A stretch of 64,000 nucleotides of DNA, taken from the NCBI GenBank assembly GCA_034620365.1, contig JAQGEQ010000324.1, positions 434,001-498,000 of the forward strand. The letters run 5' to 3'. Both the position numbers and the translations under genes were made by a program. The notes beneath the pieces are model-generated. The model had not been told where the DNA came from, ran no database searches, and worked only from the letters and a program-made list of their open reading frames with translations. Below, piece by piece: positions 54,431 to 64,000 of this stretch; position 1 is the stretch's first letter; every line of letters starts with the position of its first letter. Source of the stretch: Pegea sp. RAD2-039. Lineage: Eukaryota; Chordata; Thaliacea; Salpida; Salpidae.

Positions 54431-56832
54431 ATTCAGAAAGTGTATCTTTATGAAAAAGAATTTTGAGAGCTAAACCAGAGTCAGCACAGAAGAAAAGATT
54501 AAGAAATTTAAAGGTTCAACTTTCAACCAAGAACCTCAATAACTTGAAAAAAAATTGCGGCATAATATGCGTTGGCATATTATACAAATTAATCAAACAC
54601 ATCCATACTAAAAGACCAATAATGTTTCTATCTTCATACTTTCTATAGACCTTTCTTGTTGTATGATTTTCTTCTTAGCAAGAATGTACATTTAAACTTC
54701 ACGGCTAGCACATTTATATGTTTATAGTTTATACATAATTGTAGTTCATTAAGGATAATTTAACTTGTTATACTGTTAAGTTTAAATGATGCAACGCGCA
54801 ACCGATTGTATATTTTAAAGGAATTGTCAAAAGACAAGGCAACGACGAAACGTGTTTTCATTACATTCGAAGGCTGCTATCGTAGATAGTTCATCTGTTA
54901 TTGTTAATGATACTATGAGACCAGCTTCCACACTTAGGAAAAGTTCTAGAAGGACAATTCCATTGACTAGATTCACCAATATCAAAAACCAGTTTCATAC
55001 CTAAGAAATACAATGAATATTTTAACGACTTTTTTTGAACAAATGTTGGATAATAATTCTTGTAAAATTACGCGTGGCGATGGTAGTATTGAAAACCTTG
55101 AAATGTATGTAAATCTAAAAACTTTTAGTGGCGAGCAGTTTTTGTTTTGCTTTAAAAAGTATTATTTTAGGAATTGAGATTTTTTGATCGTATTGCATTT
55201 ATCTACAGATAATTTTGACTAAATAGAAACTCTAAAATATTTCAAAAAGTAACTTTAAAAAGCTCAATGTTACATTTATGTACTGATTATTAGTAAAAGT
55301 TAGTTTTATTTTTGAGTAGAAAATAAAGTTTTGTTTTGAATTCTTTTTGTATGTGAGCTAATAATATGAAATAAGTAATAATATCACAATTTATCAAGAA
55401 ATTTTAATGAAAATTATGAGCTTTTAGATAACTTAAATTTTTGCAAATAGATCTTAAAACAGAAAACCGTTTTTTGACTGTTGAAATTCCGCATAATAAT
55501 TATTAGTTCTTTTATTCAAACATTGTTTTATTTTGTGTCTTCTTTTCAATAAAGATTTAAAAATGTAGAAAATTTTTACCCCTTAAGAATCCAAAAAATC
55601 AGTTTTAACTTGATTAAGTAGCTTTAGGACAAGTTCGATCATTAAATCGACGCATCCATTAAAAAGGAAATGATGACAGATTTGGGGTATGCTTATGGAA
55701 AAGGTTTGTATAGCAACGGATACCCAGCTTTTAAAACAAGTTTTTTATTGCAAAAAATAATCGAAAGTCAAACATTTAGGTTTAGTTTAGCTAATAATGT
55801 TTCTAGATATCTTTCAAAATTTACAATAACTATTTTTTATTTTAATGCTAGGACTGAACAAATGATAATAGTAGGGGTGTGTATACTTAAGGTAGGGACG
55901 ACCGATGTTACATTTACCTTTCTAAAGCTCTCCATACGACACATCACACTCTTTCAACTGAAATTTTAAACAAAGTTTTAAGCTCTTGACTAAGTTTAAA
56001 AATTAAATTTAAGACTTAAAAGAAAATCAAAAACTATCTTTTTTACCAAAGACATTTTAAAAAATACTTTTTATGATATTATTCGACAAATATTATTTAA
56101 ATAACTTTTAAAAGTTTATTTTTTATCTAAACTGGTCACTACAGTTCCTTACTAGTTGCTTATTAGACATACCTTTCAAATTTTATTTTTAAGTTAAACA
56201 TTCATTATAACTCTGAATTTTATTATATTCAAATTTTTGTTGTCTGAAAAAAAATAAATTGATAACAAATTGATGTAAACAGAGAAATCTATTTCAGAAT
56301 CTTTATTCTGGAGACAAAAAAAAGATTTTTGCACAATTTTGCTTAGAATAAAAATAAGTTCATTTCAGTAATCATTATTTACTTTTAATCTTTTTTATCT
56401 TAGTAAGTTATAATAGTTATTCAAAAAAGTTTATTTATAAATAATAAACCATTTTTCAATAAATTATGTGATTATATTTTTTACTTTAGTAATTTTCTGT
56501 AAATTTCCACTTAAAAATGCTTGACTAACTTTGGTTATAGAAATTTATTCAAATAAGATACTTTGTACTGTGAAAATAAATTAAAATCAGAAAATAGTTT
56601 AACAACTAATTCAGAGTTTAATATGAGTTAGTTAACTAAAATAGAAGAAATTAAGAAAAAAAACTATTCATTAGGCTCATAAGTAGCTTTCAGAGGAATT
56701 GTTTATAATTTACCAAAAAGTTTAATATGCTTATTTTTAGAATTACTAAACTTTTTTTTCTATTTATGCTACAAAATTTTTCATTCGTTGTTTTACTATT
56801 TAAATATTCATAAAAATAGAACTTTCATTTAG
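54431..56832. other. Gene-poor stretch before the metalloproteinase gene
   Basis: The part 54431-55130 is less AT-rich and has a phrase GACGAAACGTGTTTTC like sequence at the ends of some animal retroelements, so it may be mobile-element debris. The frame 55670-55969 plus (99 codons) has no family resemblance. The rest is AT-rich without recognisable features. Confidence 0.4.
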
Positions 56833-56840
56833 TATAAAAG
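56833..56840 (+). promoter_or_regulatory. TATA box of the metalloproteinase gene
   Basis: TATAAAAG, the canonical TATA element, lies 63 nt before the ATG at 56904. A start site about 30 nt downstream would leave a leader of roughly 40 nt. It is the only gene in the window with a clear TATA box. Confidence 0.6.
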
Positions 56841-56903
56841 GCAATGAATTTAGAAAAGTAAATCATAATCTGCTACAAAGTAACTCGGCAGTTTAACTTA
56901 GCT

Positions 56904-59873
56904 ATGAAACGATTTATTCTAATCATTGCCCTGTGCGCTGTTGTCAATTCAATTTCATTAAAAAATGTAAGGTTTTACATTAACGTCACTGAGTTAGCTT
57001 AGCAAACAGTCGCGTTAATAATTTGTAGAAAAGAAGTATTTAAAATAATGATAACAAATTTTAGAAAAATCTTATTACTCATTAGTTTAAAATAATTAAT
57101 TTTTAACGATTTTGAAGGATAATGTTCAATCTCATAAGAACAAGAAAAAGGACAATTTGGTGGTGAAGTATCATGACCAACTGAATATATCGTCTGCTGA
57201 GAGTAAAGGTTTAGAAGCTACAGAAAAAGATTTATTTAACAAAACAACAGCATCAAAAAACGTCGAATCATTTTGTGGTTTTGAAAATGAGGTTCAAAAA
57301 ACTTTGATAAAATTACTTTTATAAACAAGTAACCGAAAAATAGTTTTTAAAAGTGGAAGTTTTTAAATGTTGCTCATTATTTCATTTCTTAAATTAATTG
57401 AAGGTTACGAAGAGTAATAACGTTCCTGTTGCTCTTCGAGTAGTATGGCGTAAAAAGGTCCTTACTTATAGGTTAGTAATTTGTGATTAGAATGTCTAAT
57501 TATATGTAATATTTGTGGAGTTACATTAACTTTTTAATCATTTTTTAAAGTTTTATAAATTTTTCATCGAAAATTTATTGGAACAAGCAACGCGAGTTGA
57601 TGAAAAAAGCTTTTGATATATGGAGCGAACACATTCAGTTAACTTTCGTGGAAACTTGGAGAGACTATAATGCAGATATTAAAATCTCATTTCAAAGATG
57701 GCATCATCTTGATTGTCATAAATATCCTTTTGATGGACCTTCTGGAGTTCTTGCACATGCATATTATCCTGTAAATGGTGATATTCATTTTGATGAAGAT
57801 GAAAATTGGTCAGATGATACTAAAGGAAAATCAGGTTAGAAATATTTTTCTGTGTTAAAAAGAAAATTTTTATAAAATTTTTATAAAATTTTTTGATTTG
57901 ATAAAACTGTTATAAATTATCTTTTATAAATTTATCAAAATTTGCTCAAATGTGATAAAAATTTATTATTTATAATATTTATGAAACATTTATCAGAATG
58001 AAATCATTTTCAATTAAAACAAAGTGTTAAAAAGTTCTTGTATCTAAAGAATTTTTTTTTTAATTTCTCATTAAATAGAATTGATCGACTTTTTCCTTGT
58101 GGCTGTCCATGAAATTGGTCACTCAATAGGCTTGCAGCACAGTAACGATAAAGAATCTATCATGTTTAGAAAATACAAAGAACGCAAGACTGCTGGGTTT
58201 AGATTACCACAACCCGATGTTAACGAGGTTGTTCAGTTGTATGGTGAGTAACTTTAAATAGAAAATAGCCAAAAACTAGATGTTCAAATATAGGTAGAAG
58301 AAGTGGATCCTCAAAAACTATTACTTCATCGTTACCAAGAAATACTAAAGAAGGGACTAAAACAACTACAACTAAACCCACCATAACAACTTCTACAGCT
58401 GAATCAATTCCAAAACTTTGTAATCTTGATTCGTATGATTCTGTTTCTTACTTTTTGGGAGATTTCTTTATTTTCAAGTAAGTAAAATTCAGTTTAAATT
58501 ACAACAGAGTTTTGTTTGTTAGTCGAAGACACTTATAAAGATATATAGAGAAATAACAATTTGTATTTGATGGAAACAGGGGAATGTATTATTGGAGGAA
58601 AATACGAGATACAAGTTATTTCAGAGGACCAACGAGGATTACGAGGTTTTTTAGAAGTTTTACTGGAAAAGTTACAGCTGCTTTTGAAAACCCAACTAAA
58701 AATCGTATCAAACTATTTAATGGTAAAATTACAAATCTTCTATTTCCTTGAGTAATTTAGCCTAACGTTTCAGCAAAGCACTTGTATGTTGAACATTTCT
58801 CAAAGTTTGTAAATAAGTTGGTTAAGTTGACTTGTCACCTAAAACCACTCTAAACTCAAGCGTTAAATAAATAAGAACCAGTCTTATAGATAACTTTAGT
58901 ACATACAGACCTTGTGATTGGTAACTAAAATATTAGCAGGTAGTAGATAAGATGACTTGTTTTTTAAATTAATCATCTTTGAAGAAAGTAATTTAGAGAA
59001 CTTTTAATTACAAGTTATTGTTTATTTAGTATTTAAAACTTGATGTAAAACTTTTATAATATACTAAAGTGGGTTTACTAACAATTTGCTAAATGACTTC
59101 AGTCTACAATGAGCAAAAACATTTGTTATTTTATTCAATCAAAAACCATTGATATCAATAAGATTGTTTTTATACTGATTTAAATCCGTGTTTGAATAAA
59201 ATTATCATTAAGGTGATACTGTATCAGAGTTTCGTTTCACAAGACTGATTAAGGGGCCAACTAAAGTCAGCAATTTTGGATTAAATAGTAAAGTTGAAGC
59301 AGCCGCATATATAGAAGAAACGGATGAAACTATTGTTTACGATGGTAAGTAAATAAGGTATCATAATCAAATTTTAAGGATATTTTTATGAAATTGATTC
59401 AAAAACATAATTTTGTAACCATTTATTTTTTATAGCTACATTTTTTCTTAATTTTCAACAGATAAATAAGATATTTGAATTTGTCAAAATACTTTATTAA
59501 CTTCACTGAAGAAACTTAGACATTTAAAATTACTGAGACTTTGAAGAAATAAGTTGCTAACTGAAATCTTTGCAGGAAAATTATTCTGGAAAACTAAAGG
59601 TCGAGACCGCTACTTTGCTAAAACATTTTATGATGCACCACAGAAATTAGACAGTATGTTTACAAAACGTTCGGAAGGTAATGATAATGCAAACAAAAAC
59701 TCGTCAAAGTTTAAATGAATTGAACTGTCATGAAATAATATTAACGTAATTTTCTCACAGGTTTTGATAAACTGTATTTTGTTTTCAACACGGAGTATTA
59801 TGTTCATGACTTGAAAAAAGAAACTACATTTGGACCATATTCATTCGCCAAAGATTTTCTTGGATGTGACTGA
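56904..59873 (+). CDS. Matrix metalloproteinase with hemopexin domain
   Basis: Ten coding exons: 56904-56966, 57118-57291, 57404-57471, 57551-57834, 58079-58243, 58294-58477, 58580-58722, 59213-59344, 59576-59677, 59761-59873, giving 475 residues in consistent phase. A signal peptide (about 1-17) is followed by a short pro-region with Cys74 in SFCGFENE, which may be a changed cysteine switch (usual form PRCGxPD). The catalytic domain has LTYSFINF, DGPSGVLAHAYYP and HFDEDENW, then the zinc site HEIGHSIGLQH (207-217) with Met225 as the Met-turn. A Thr/Ser-rich hinge precedes a four-bladed hemopexin domain closed by Cys294 and Cys474. The protein should be a secreted or pericellular zinc endopeptidase acting on extracellular matrix. 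There is no transmembrane helix. Exon 7 must start at 58580; the earlier AG leads to a stop or breaks the hemopexin frame. Confidence 0.92.
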
Positions 59874-59990
59874 GTTATTTATGCTCAATGTCTAAATAAT
59901 TTGTAAACTTTCGAATATTTGATGATCTGACTTTAGTTCAACAAATATCAAGTCTTATATATTTTATCGATTCTTTTATTATATGCAGAA

Positions 59991-59996
59991 AATAAA
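59991..59996 (+). terminator. AATAAA poly(A) signal of the metalloproteinase gene
   Basis: AATAAA hexamer 118 nt after the stop codon. Confidence 0.55.
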
Positions 59997-60525
59997 TTGA
60001 AAAATGTATCTAATGGTTATTTGAAGTTCTATAGAAAGTAATGAAAATATTTTGTTTTTTTATTCACTTTTAGATTCAAGAGGTTCTTACAAATAATCTT
60101 TCAGCAAATAAAGACTTCAATCTTAGTTTTCAGAAATACACTTTATCTACTAATAAGATTTATCATTTTACAGATTATAGTTATTTCCTTTCAATCAATC
60201 TACTAAACAATTTATTTCTAAATTTACTCAATCAAAAGAATTTAAGATCAAAATTCTTTAACCTAATAGTTTGTCAATCTTTTGAGTTTACTTTAAAAGC
60301 AAAATTAAGTTGTTTACAACTTTATTATAATTGTAAGAAGATTAGAAGTTTTATTAATATTTATATTATGGTAAAGGGTATTTTTACATTTTCAACCTAA
60401 TGACCAAATCAATCAAAATTTGCCACTTAAGTTGGATTCACAAATGTTTATAACTATATTGAAATAAAAAGTTCAAACAACAACATAGTTTAAACATAAT
60501 CCAAAAGTAAGTTGCAGTATTATAA
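59997..60525. other. AT-rich gap between the metalloproteinase gene and the SINE
   Basis: No gene, RNA or repeat recognised. Confidence 0.5.
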
Positions 60526-60713
60526 TGTCCTGCTTAGTGGCGAAGCGGTTACTACACCTACCTTCTAGCTCGGAAGTACCGGGTTCGACCCCAGGTGGAG
60601 ACATATAAGACTCCTGAGAAAAACCATAGAAAACTCGTGAGAATGTGTGTTAGAGAGATGTGCTCTCTTTAGGCACCCTCCTTCGCATTTATATATATAA
60701 ATAAAAATAAATA
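60526..60713 (+). mobile_element. tRNA-derived SINE, copy 2
   Basis: It starts TGTCCTGCTTAGTGGCGAAG like copy 1, with the A box, the B box (GGTTCGACCCC, in a T-arm that still folds as CCGGG-loop-CCAGG), a body, and the 55-nt LINE-like tail segment at 60637-60691 before an ATAAA-type simple repeat. Within the tail, AGAGAG (60652-60657) pairs with CTCTCT (60663-60668) around a 5-nt loop. Its 3' end points towards the LINE end at 60841, on the opposite strand. Confidence 0.92.
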
Positions 60714-60873
60714 ATACTCTGCCGTGATTACACTAATTAAAATTACATCAGGCGTATAAATAAAATTTGAACAACATTCATCTTTAAGATGCCATCTTTA
60801 TTACTTTACTAGTAAAGAATTTTGCAAATTTACATATACGTTTTTTATTTATTTATTTATTTATTTATTACAA

Positions 60874-60928
60874 TAAATGTGAAGGAGGGTGCCTAAAAAG
60901 AGCACCTCTCGCTAACACACATTCTCAC
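60874..60928 (-). repeat. LINE 3' terminal segment shared with the SINE tail
   Basis: These 55 nt agree with SINE copy 2 (60637-60691) at 51 positions and with SINE copy 1 (7352-7406) at 49, in the same sense relative to each element's 3' end. In stringent LINE groups such a segment is what the reverse transcriptase recognises to prime at the RNA 3' end. Confidence 0.93.
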
Positions 60929-61013
60929 AAATTAGATCTATTTGACGTGTAAACGAAAAAGCATATGACAATGAAGAACTGCACAGAATCATAGTATTGT
61001 AAAAGAGAAAAAT

Positions 61014-64000
61014 TCACAGTTTAGAAATGGCAATGTTGGCGATATTATAACAATTCAGCTTTTTCTTGAACAGCATAAGTGATTTTGACATGACAATCTC
61101 TGATGGCAGATTGTTCCATGTACTGATTATGCGGTATGAGAAAAAACTTAATCTGGTTAACGTAGCTGGTGGAGTGGGCTTATTAAGATGTAATTTATTT
61201 CTTCTAAGTTGATATAACTTGAGGGAGGGACTAATGGAGAAAAAGTCATCAAACTGAAGATCAATTAGGTTGTGAATAATTTTAAAAATCAGAATAAGGT
61301 CGTATTTGATTCTTCGGATTTCCAAAGAATCTAGATTGAAGAAGCTGAGACGATGGTTATAACTCCCGTATTTGATATTAAGTTTCCTGCAAACCAATCT
61401 CGTAAATGTTGCCTGAACAGATTCGATTTTTCTGATATCACCAACTTGATATGGCATCCATGCACTGATATTGTATTCAAGAATAGGGCGTATGTACAGT
61501 TTGAAAAGGTTGACGAAAAACCATGGATCTTTAGAATTAAAAGTCTTTATGATGAGGTGGACAAGCTTGATAGATTTTCCAAAGATTCTGGAAACATAAC
61601 TGTGCCATTTGAAGTCAGATGTCAGAGTAATGCCGAGGTCTATGACTGAGGATACTCGTTCAAGAATGGATCCATTGATGTAGTATTGGTTGCTGAAGTT
61701 GGCCGCTGGCTTACGGGAGAATGTTATAACTTCAGACTTTGTTGGCTGGATTTTAAGTTGCCAATTCGCAGACCAGTTTTCTACAATGTTTAGTGCAGTT
61801 TGGAGTTTTGAGTGAGAACCAGATAATAGCTTGATGTCATCTGCATACACAAACACACTGACATTGTCTACTGTTATTAGTCTTCTGATGAGGTCTTCAA
61901 TGAAAATCAAAAAGAGAAGTGGACCCAGGACGGAACCTTGAGGAACGCCGCTGGTGACTTTACTAGGAGTAGATAAAGATCTTTCTACACGGGTTCGTTG
62001 GGTTCTACCTGATAAGAAATCTTCAATCCATTTTAAGATAGAGTTGCTGATTTTTATGTTTTTCAATACAGTAATGAGCTTGTTGTGTGGAACAGAATCA
62101 AACGCTTTAGCAAAATCAAGGTATATGATGTCACATGGAGTATTACTTTCGTAATGAGCTGTAAGCTCATTGAAAAAAGTGAGATGTTGAGTCAAAGAAG
62201 ATCTTTGCTTAACAAAGCCATGCTGGGCATCAGATATTAGATGATGCTCCGTCAAATGGCTAGTTATATGGTTGTGAATGATATGTTCTTGAGTTCTGCA
62301 GATAACCGAAGTCAGCGAAACTGGTCTGTAGTTAAGTGCAGTGTTTCTGGGACCTTTCTTATAAATTGGAGTAATAATAGCATTCTTCCAAATTTGTGGA
62401 AGTCTTCCCCGCTTAAGAGTCATGTTAAAGAGTAGCGATAAGGGTAGCGCTAAAGAAGAAGTACTTTTTCTTAAAAACAAAGCTGGGATTTGATCTGGGG
62501 TGTTGGAAACTGTTGATTTTAGAGAAGAAATAGCCTTAGATACTATATCAACTGTTATGTCTAGATCTACCATCTCAGAGATATTTGAAAGGATATTGGA
62601 GTAGGAAATAGTAGGAGTATTGCCATCATCGGTTATAAAAACCTTTTCAAATTGTTTGTTTAGCAATTCAGCTTTATTCTTTGGTTCCATCACCAGCTGA
62701 TTGGCGTTATCAAGCAAGGGAGGTAGATGAGATCTCGCCTTAAGCTTGTGATTAATGAAGCCAAAAAACGTTTTCTTGCTAGGTGAAGATAAGATTGCAC
62801 TTTCTTTTCCTAAATAGAGGCTATAAACTGATTTCTTGTAGACTAGACAAAGATCTTTGTATAGAGGTTTGATGGAAGGATCTGCTTTAGTTTGTTTGTA
62901 TAAGAGGTTTTTCAAATGCTGTAAATTCCTTAAATATCTTGGCAAGTGTGGTTTTTTGTTGACTCTATATAAAGGTATGAACTTTTTAATTGACTCATTA
63001 ACAATGTTAGTAAACCTTGAGTAGATATCATTGATGTCTTCGGTAGAGTTGAAAACAGAAATCCAGTCAACACCTGATAAAAACTTGTTTATACTGTTAT
63101 AATTTCCACGATAAAAGTTCCGTATGCTTGGAGTTTTAACGTTCGTAGAAAAAGTTTGTTGGAGCTTGAATTCAATCATGTTGTGATCGCATGTCAGAGC
63201 AAAAGGTTCATTTTGATCAACGTAGATAACGTTATCAGGTTTTGACGTGATGAGAAGATCCAAAGTATTACCACTAACTTGGGTTGGAAAAGTAACCATC
63301 TGAGATAGATTATTGGCATCAAGGAAGTTTACAAAGACATGACTCAGATTGGCTAAATTAGTTTTGTCTCCATTCAAATTAAACATTTTTCCATTGAATG
63401 CTAAATTTGGGTTATTCCAATCAATTCTACTAAAATTAAAATCCCCGAGAATATACATCTCAGGACAAACAAGGCTTTTCAGAACCTTCAATAAGGCCTT
63501 AATAGTAACCTCATCGTTAACTTTAGACGGTGGTAGGTAGGTACATATAAAGCGGGAAAACTTAGACTTTGAGTAATGAAAATTGAAAGCAATAATCTCA
63601 AATCCTGGGCAATCAATGGTATCTATCTTAATTCTTGAAATCATGGGTGCCAGTGATGTTTTATAGATTACACAAACACCGCCGCCTCTATCAAACAGTC
63701 TATCACAGCGCAAAGCACGAAAAAGATCACTGTCATCCAGAAAGGAGTCAGGATAAAAGGGTTTCAACCAAGTTTCGGTAATGAAAACAAATGTAAAATC
63801 TTGAGAAAGCAAAAGAGCTTTCAATTCGAAAATTTTGTTGACAATTGACCGTGCGTTGAAAAGCATACCTAATATAAAAGAAAAATTGTCTTTTTGACAC
63901 TTGTAAGATTTGGTGGTAGTCTTCTGTGTACTGTTATCTTGGGCTGGAAGCATAGTATTAATAATTTTGTGCGAAGAGAGGTTGAATAAGGGTGATGTGG
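61014..64000 (-). CDS. LINE ORF2: APE-type endonuclease and reverse transcriptase, partial
   Basis: One uninterrupted frame of 979 codons from the ATG at 63953, which stays open for another 15 codons to the edge. The true start is therefore probably outside; copy B suggests an MALKNCQG-type start. Residues counted from 63953: the endonuclease has N33, E60 (TETW), D171/N173 (GDFNFSRIDW), TLDLLIT (230-236) and D256/H257 (CDHN). The reverse transcriptase has Asp613 (YLDFAKAFD), GVPQGSVLGPLL (669-680) and YADD (703-706). The C-terminus has the usual WNNLPSEIV phrase. It nicks target DNA and copies the element RNA there (target-primed reverse transcription). With no stop or frameshift and all catalytic residues present, this looks like a recent, possibly active copy. 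The usual SDH box reads CDH. Confidence 0.95.
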   Translation of the reverse strand, partial: TSPLFNLSSHKIINTMLPAQDNSTQKTTTKSYKCQKDNFSFILGMLFNARSIVNKIFELKALLLSQDFTFVFITETWLKPFYPDSFLDDSDLFRALRCDRLFDRGGGVCVIYKTSLAPMISRIKIDTIDCPGFEIIAFNFHYSKSKFSRFICTYLPPSKVNDEVTIKALLKVLKSLVCPEMYILGDFNFSRIDWNNPNLAFNGKMFNLNGDKTNLANLSHVFVNFLDANNLSQMVTFPTQVSGNTLDLLITSKPDNVIYVDQNEPFALTCDHNMIEFKLQQTFSTNVKTPSIRNFYRGNYNSINKFLSGVDWISVFNSTEDINDIYSRFTNIVNESIKKFIPLYRVNKKPHLPRYLRNLQHLKNLLYKQTKADPSIKPLYKDLCLVYKKSVYSLYLGKESAILSSPSKKTFFGFINHKLKARSHLPPLLDNANQLVMEPKNKAELLNKQFEKVFITDDGNTPTISYSNILSNISEMVDLDITVDIVSKAISSLKSTVSNTPDQIPALFLRKSTSSLALPLSLLFNMTLKRGRLPQIWKNAIITPIYKKGPRNTALNYRPVSLTSVICRTQEHIIHNHITSHLTEHHLISDAQHGFVKQRSSLTQHLTFFNELTAHYESNTPCDIIYLDFAKAFDSVPHNKLITVLKNIKISNSILKWIEDFLSGRTQRTRVERSLSTPSKVTSGVPQGSVLGPLLFLIFIEDLIRRLITVDNVSVFVYADDIKLLSGSHSKLQTALNIVENWSANWQLKIQPTKSEVITFSRKPAANFSNQYYINGSILERVSSVIDLGITLTSDFKWHSYVSRIFGKSIKLVHLIIKTFNSKDPWFFVNLFKLYIRPILEYNISAWMPYQVGDIRKIESVQATFTRLVCRKLNIKYGSYNHRLSFFNLDSLEIRRIKYDLILIFKIIHNLIDLQFDDFFSISPSLKLYQLRRNKLHLNKPTPPATLTRLSFFSYRIISTWNNLPSEIVMSKSLMLFKKKLNCYNIANIAISKL

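Larger units (their letters stand above)
60841..64000 (-). mobile_element. CR1-like LINE copy D, 3' part, open to the window edge
   Basis: On the minus strand: ORF2 from the window edge to its stop at 61014, a 3' UTR of about 140 nt, the 55-nt segment shared with the SINE (60928-60874), and a terminal ATAAA-type simple repeat (about 60870-60841). There is no long poly(A). PHD-type ORF1 in sister copies A and B, an APE-type endonuclease, and a short simple-repeat 3' end all fit the CR1/L2 group. ORF1 and the 5' end lie beyond the right edge. Confidence 0.92.

Noticed and set aside
54780-54870. Hammerhead or Penelope-type end suggested by GACGAAACGTGTTTTC
   Set aside because: No CTGATGA half of the core is present upstream and no flanking element was recognised; at most it is mobile-element debris.
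55670-55969. Open frame of 99 codons on the plus strand
   Set aside because: No recognisable domain, no splice or poly(A) context, and length within chance for a stretch poor in stops; cannot be supported as a gene.
58561-58755. Open frame starting MYLMETGECIIGG within the metalloproteinase gene
   Set aside because: It is a shadow frame; the hemopexin reading (YYWRKIRD, FENPTKNRIKLF) lies in another frame entered at the acceptor before 58580.

Overview
The window is AT-rich (GC about a quarter by eye) nuclear DNA of an invertebrate animal. The evidence is spliced GT-AG genes, AATAAA poly(A) signals, a Pol III tRNA gene, non-LTR retrotransposons, a tRNA-derived SINE, and orthologues of metazoan genes including a teashirt-family regulator, a family I know from bilaterians. 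I cannot name the phylum. Many introns are very small (44-54 nt), and a few are kilobases long.

Layout: 1.5-4.1 kb (+) encodes an LRR/FN3 single-pass membrane protein resembling the FLRT family. 6.2-8.0 kb (-) is a damaged CR1-like LINE carrying a nested SINE. 9.7-10.3 kb (+) is a LEM-domain, tail-anchored, emerin-like protein. 10.7-12.3 kb (+) is PEX7 (6 exons), convergent with ZCCHC9 at 12.65-13.6 kb (-, 4 exons). 15.8-20.1 kb (+) is SEC14L1 (18 coding exons, 713 aa), three of whose introns carry the same 17-bp minisatellite. 20.7-25.6 kb is a retrotransposon graveyard with several LINE lineages. 30.0-47.3 kb (-) is a 12-exon teashirt gene reconstructed here (992 aa). 50.08 kb is tRNA-Pro(AGG). 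50.9-52.9 kb (-) is NUDCD3 (7 exons). 56.9-59.9 kb (+) is a hemopexin-type matrix metalloproteinase (10 exons, 475 aa). 60.5-64.0 kb holds a second SINE next to a LINE whose ORF2 is open to the window edge.

Exon joins were chosen by reading phase, splice consensus and family similarity recalled from knowledge. Every reconstructed gene stays in frame across all joins, except that one tsh donor is ambiguous.

The genes are unrelated housekeeping, developmental and extracellular functions; no operon-like pathway is evident. The most interesting signals lie outside protein function. First, the SINE and LINE share a 55-nt 3' tail, which points to a parasite/donor retrotransposon pair. Second, the palindrome TGACGTCA occurs 24 times where fewer than one is expected, clustered near particular genes. 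Third, one 17-bp pyrimidine-rich minisatellite recurs in three introns of one gene. Fourth, splice-acceptor-like signals lie 11-37 nt before the ATG of five genes, suggesting trans-splicing or leader introns.
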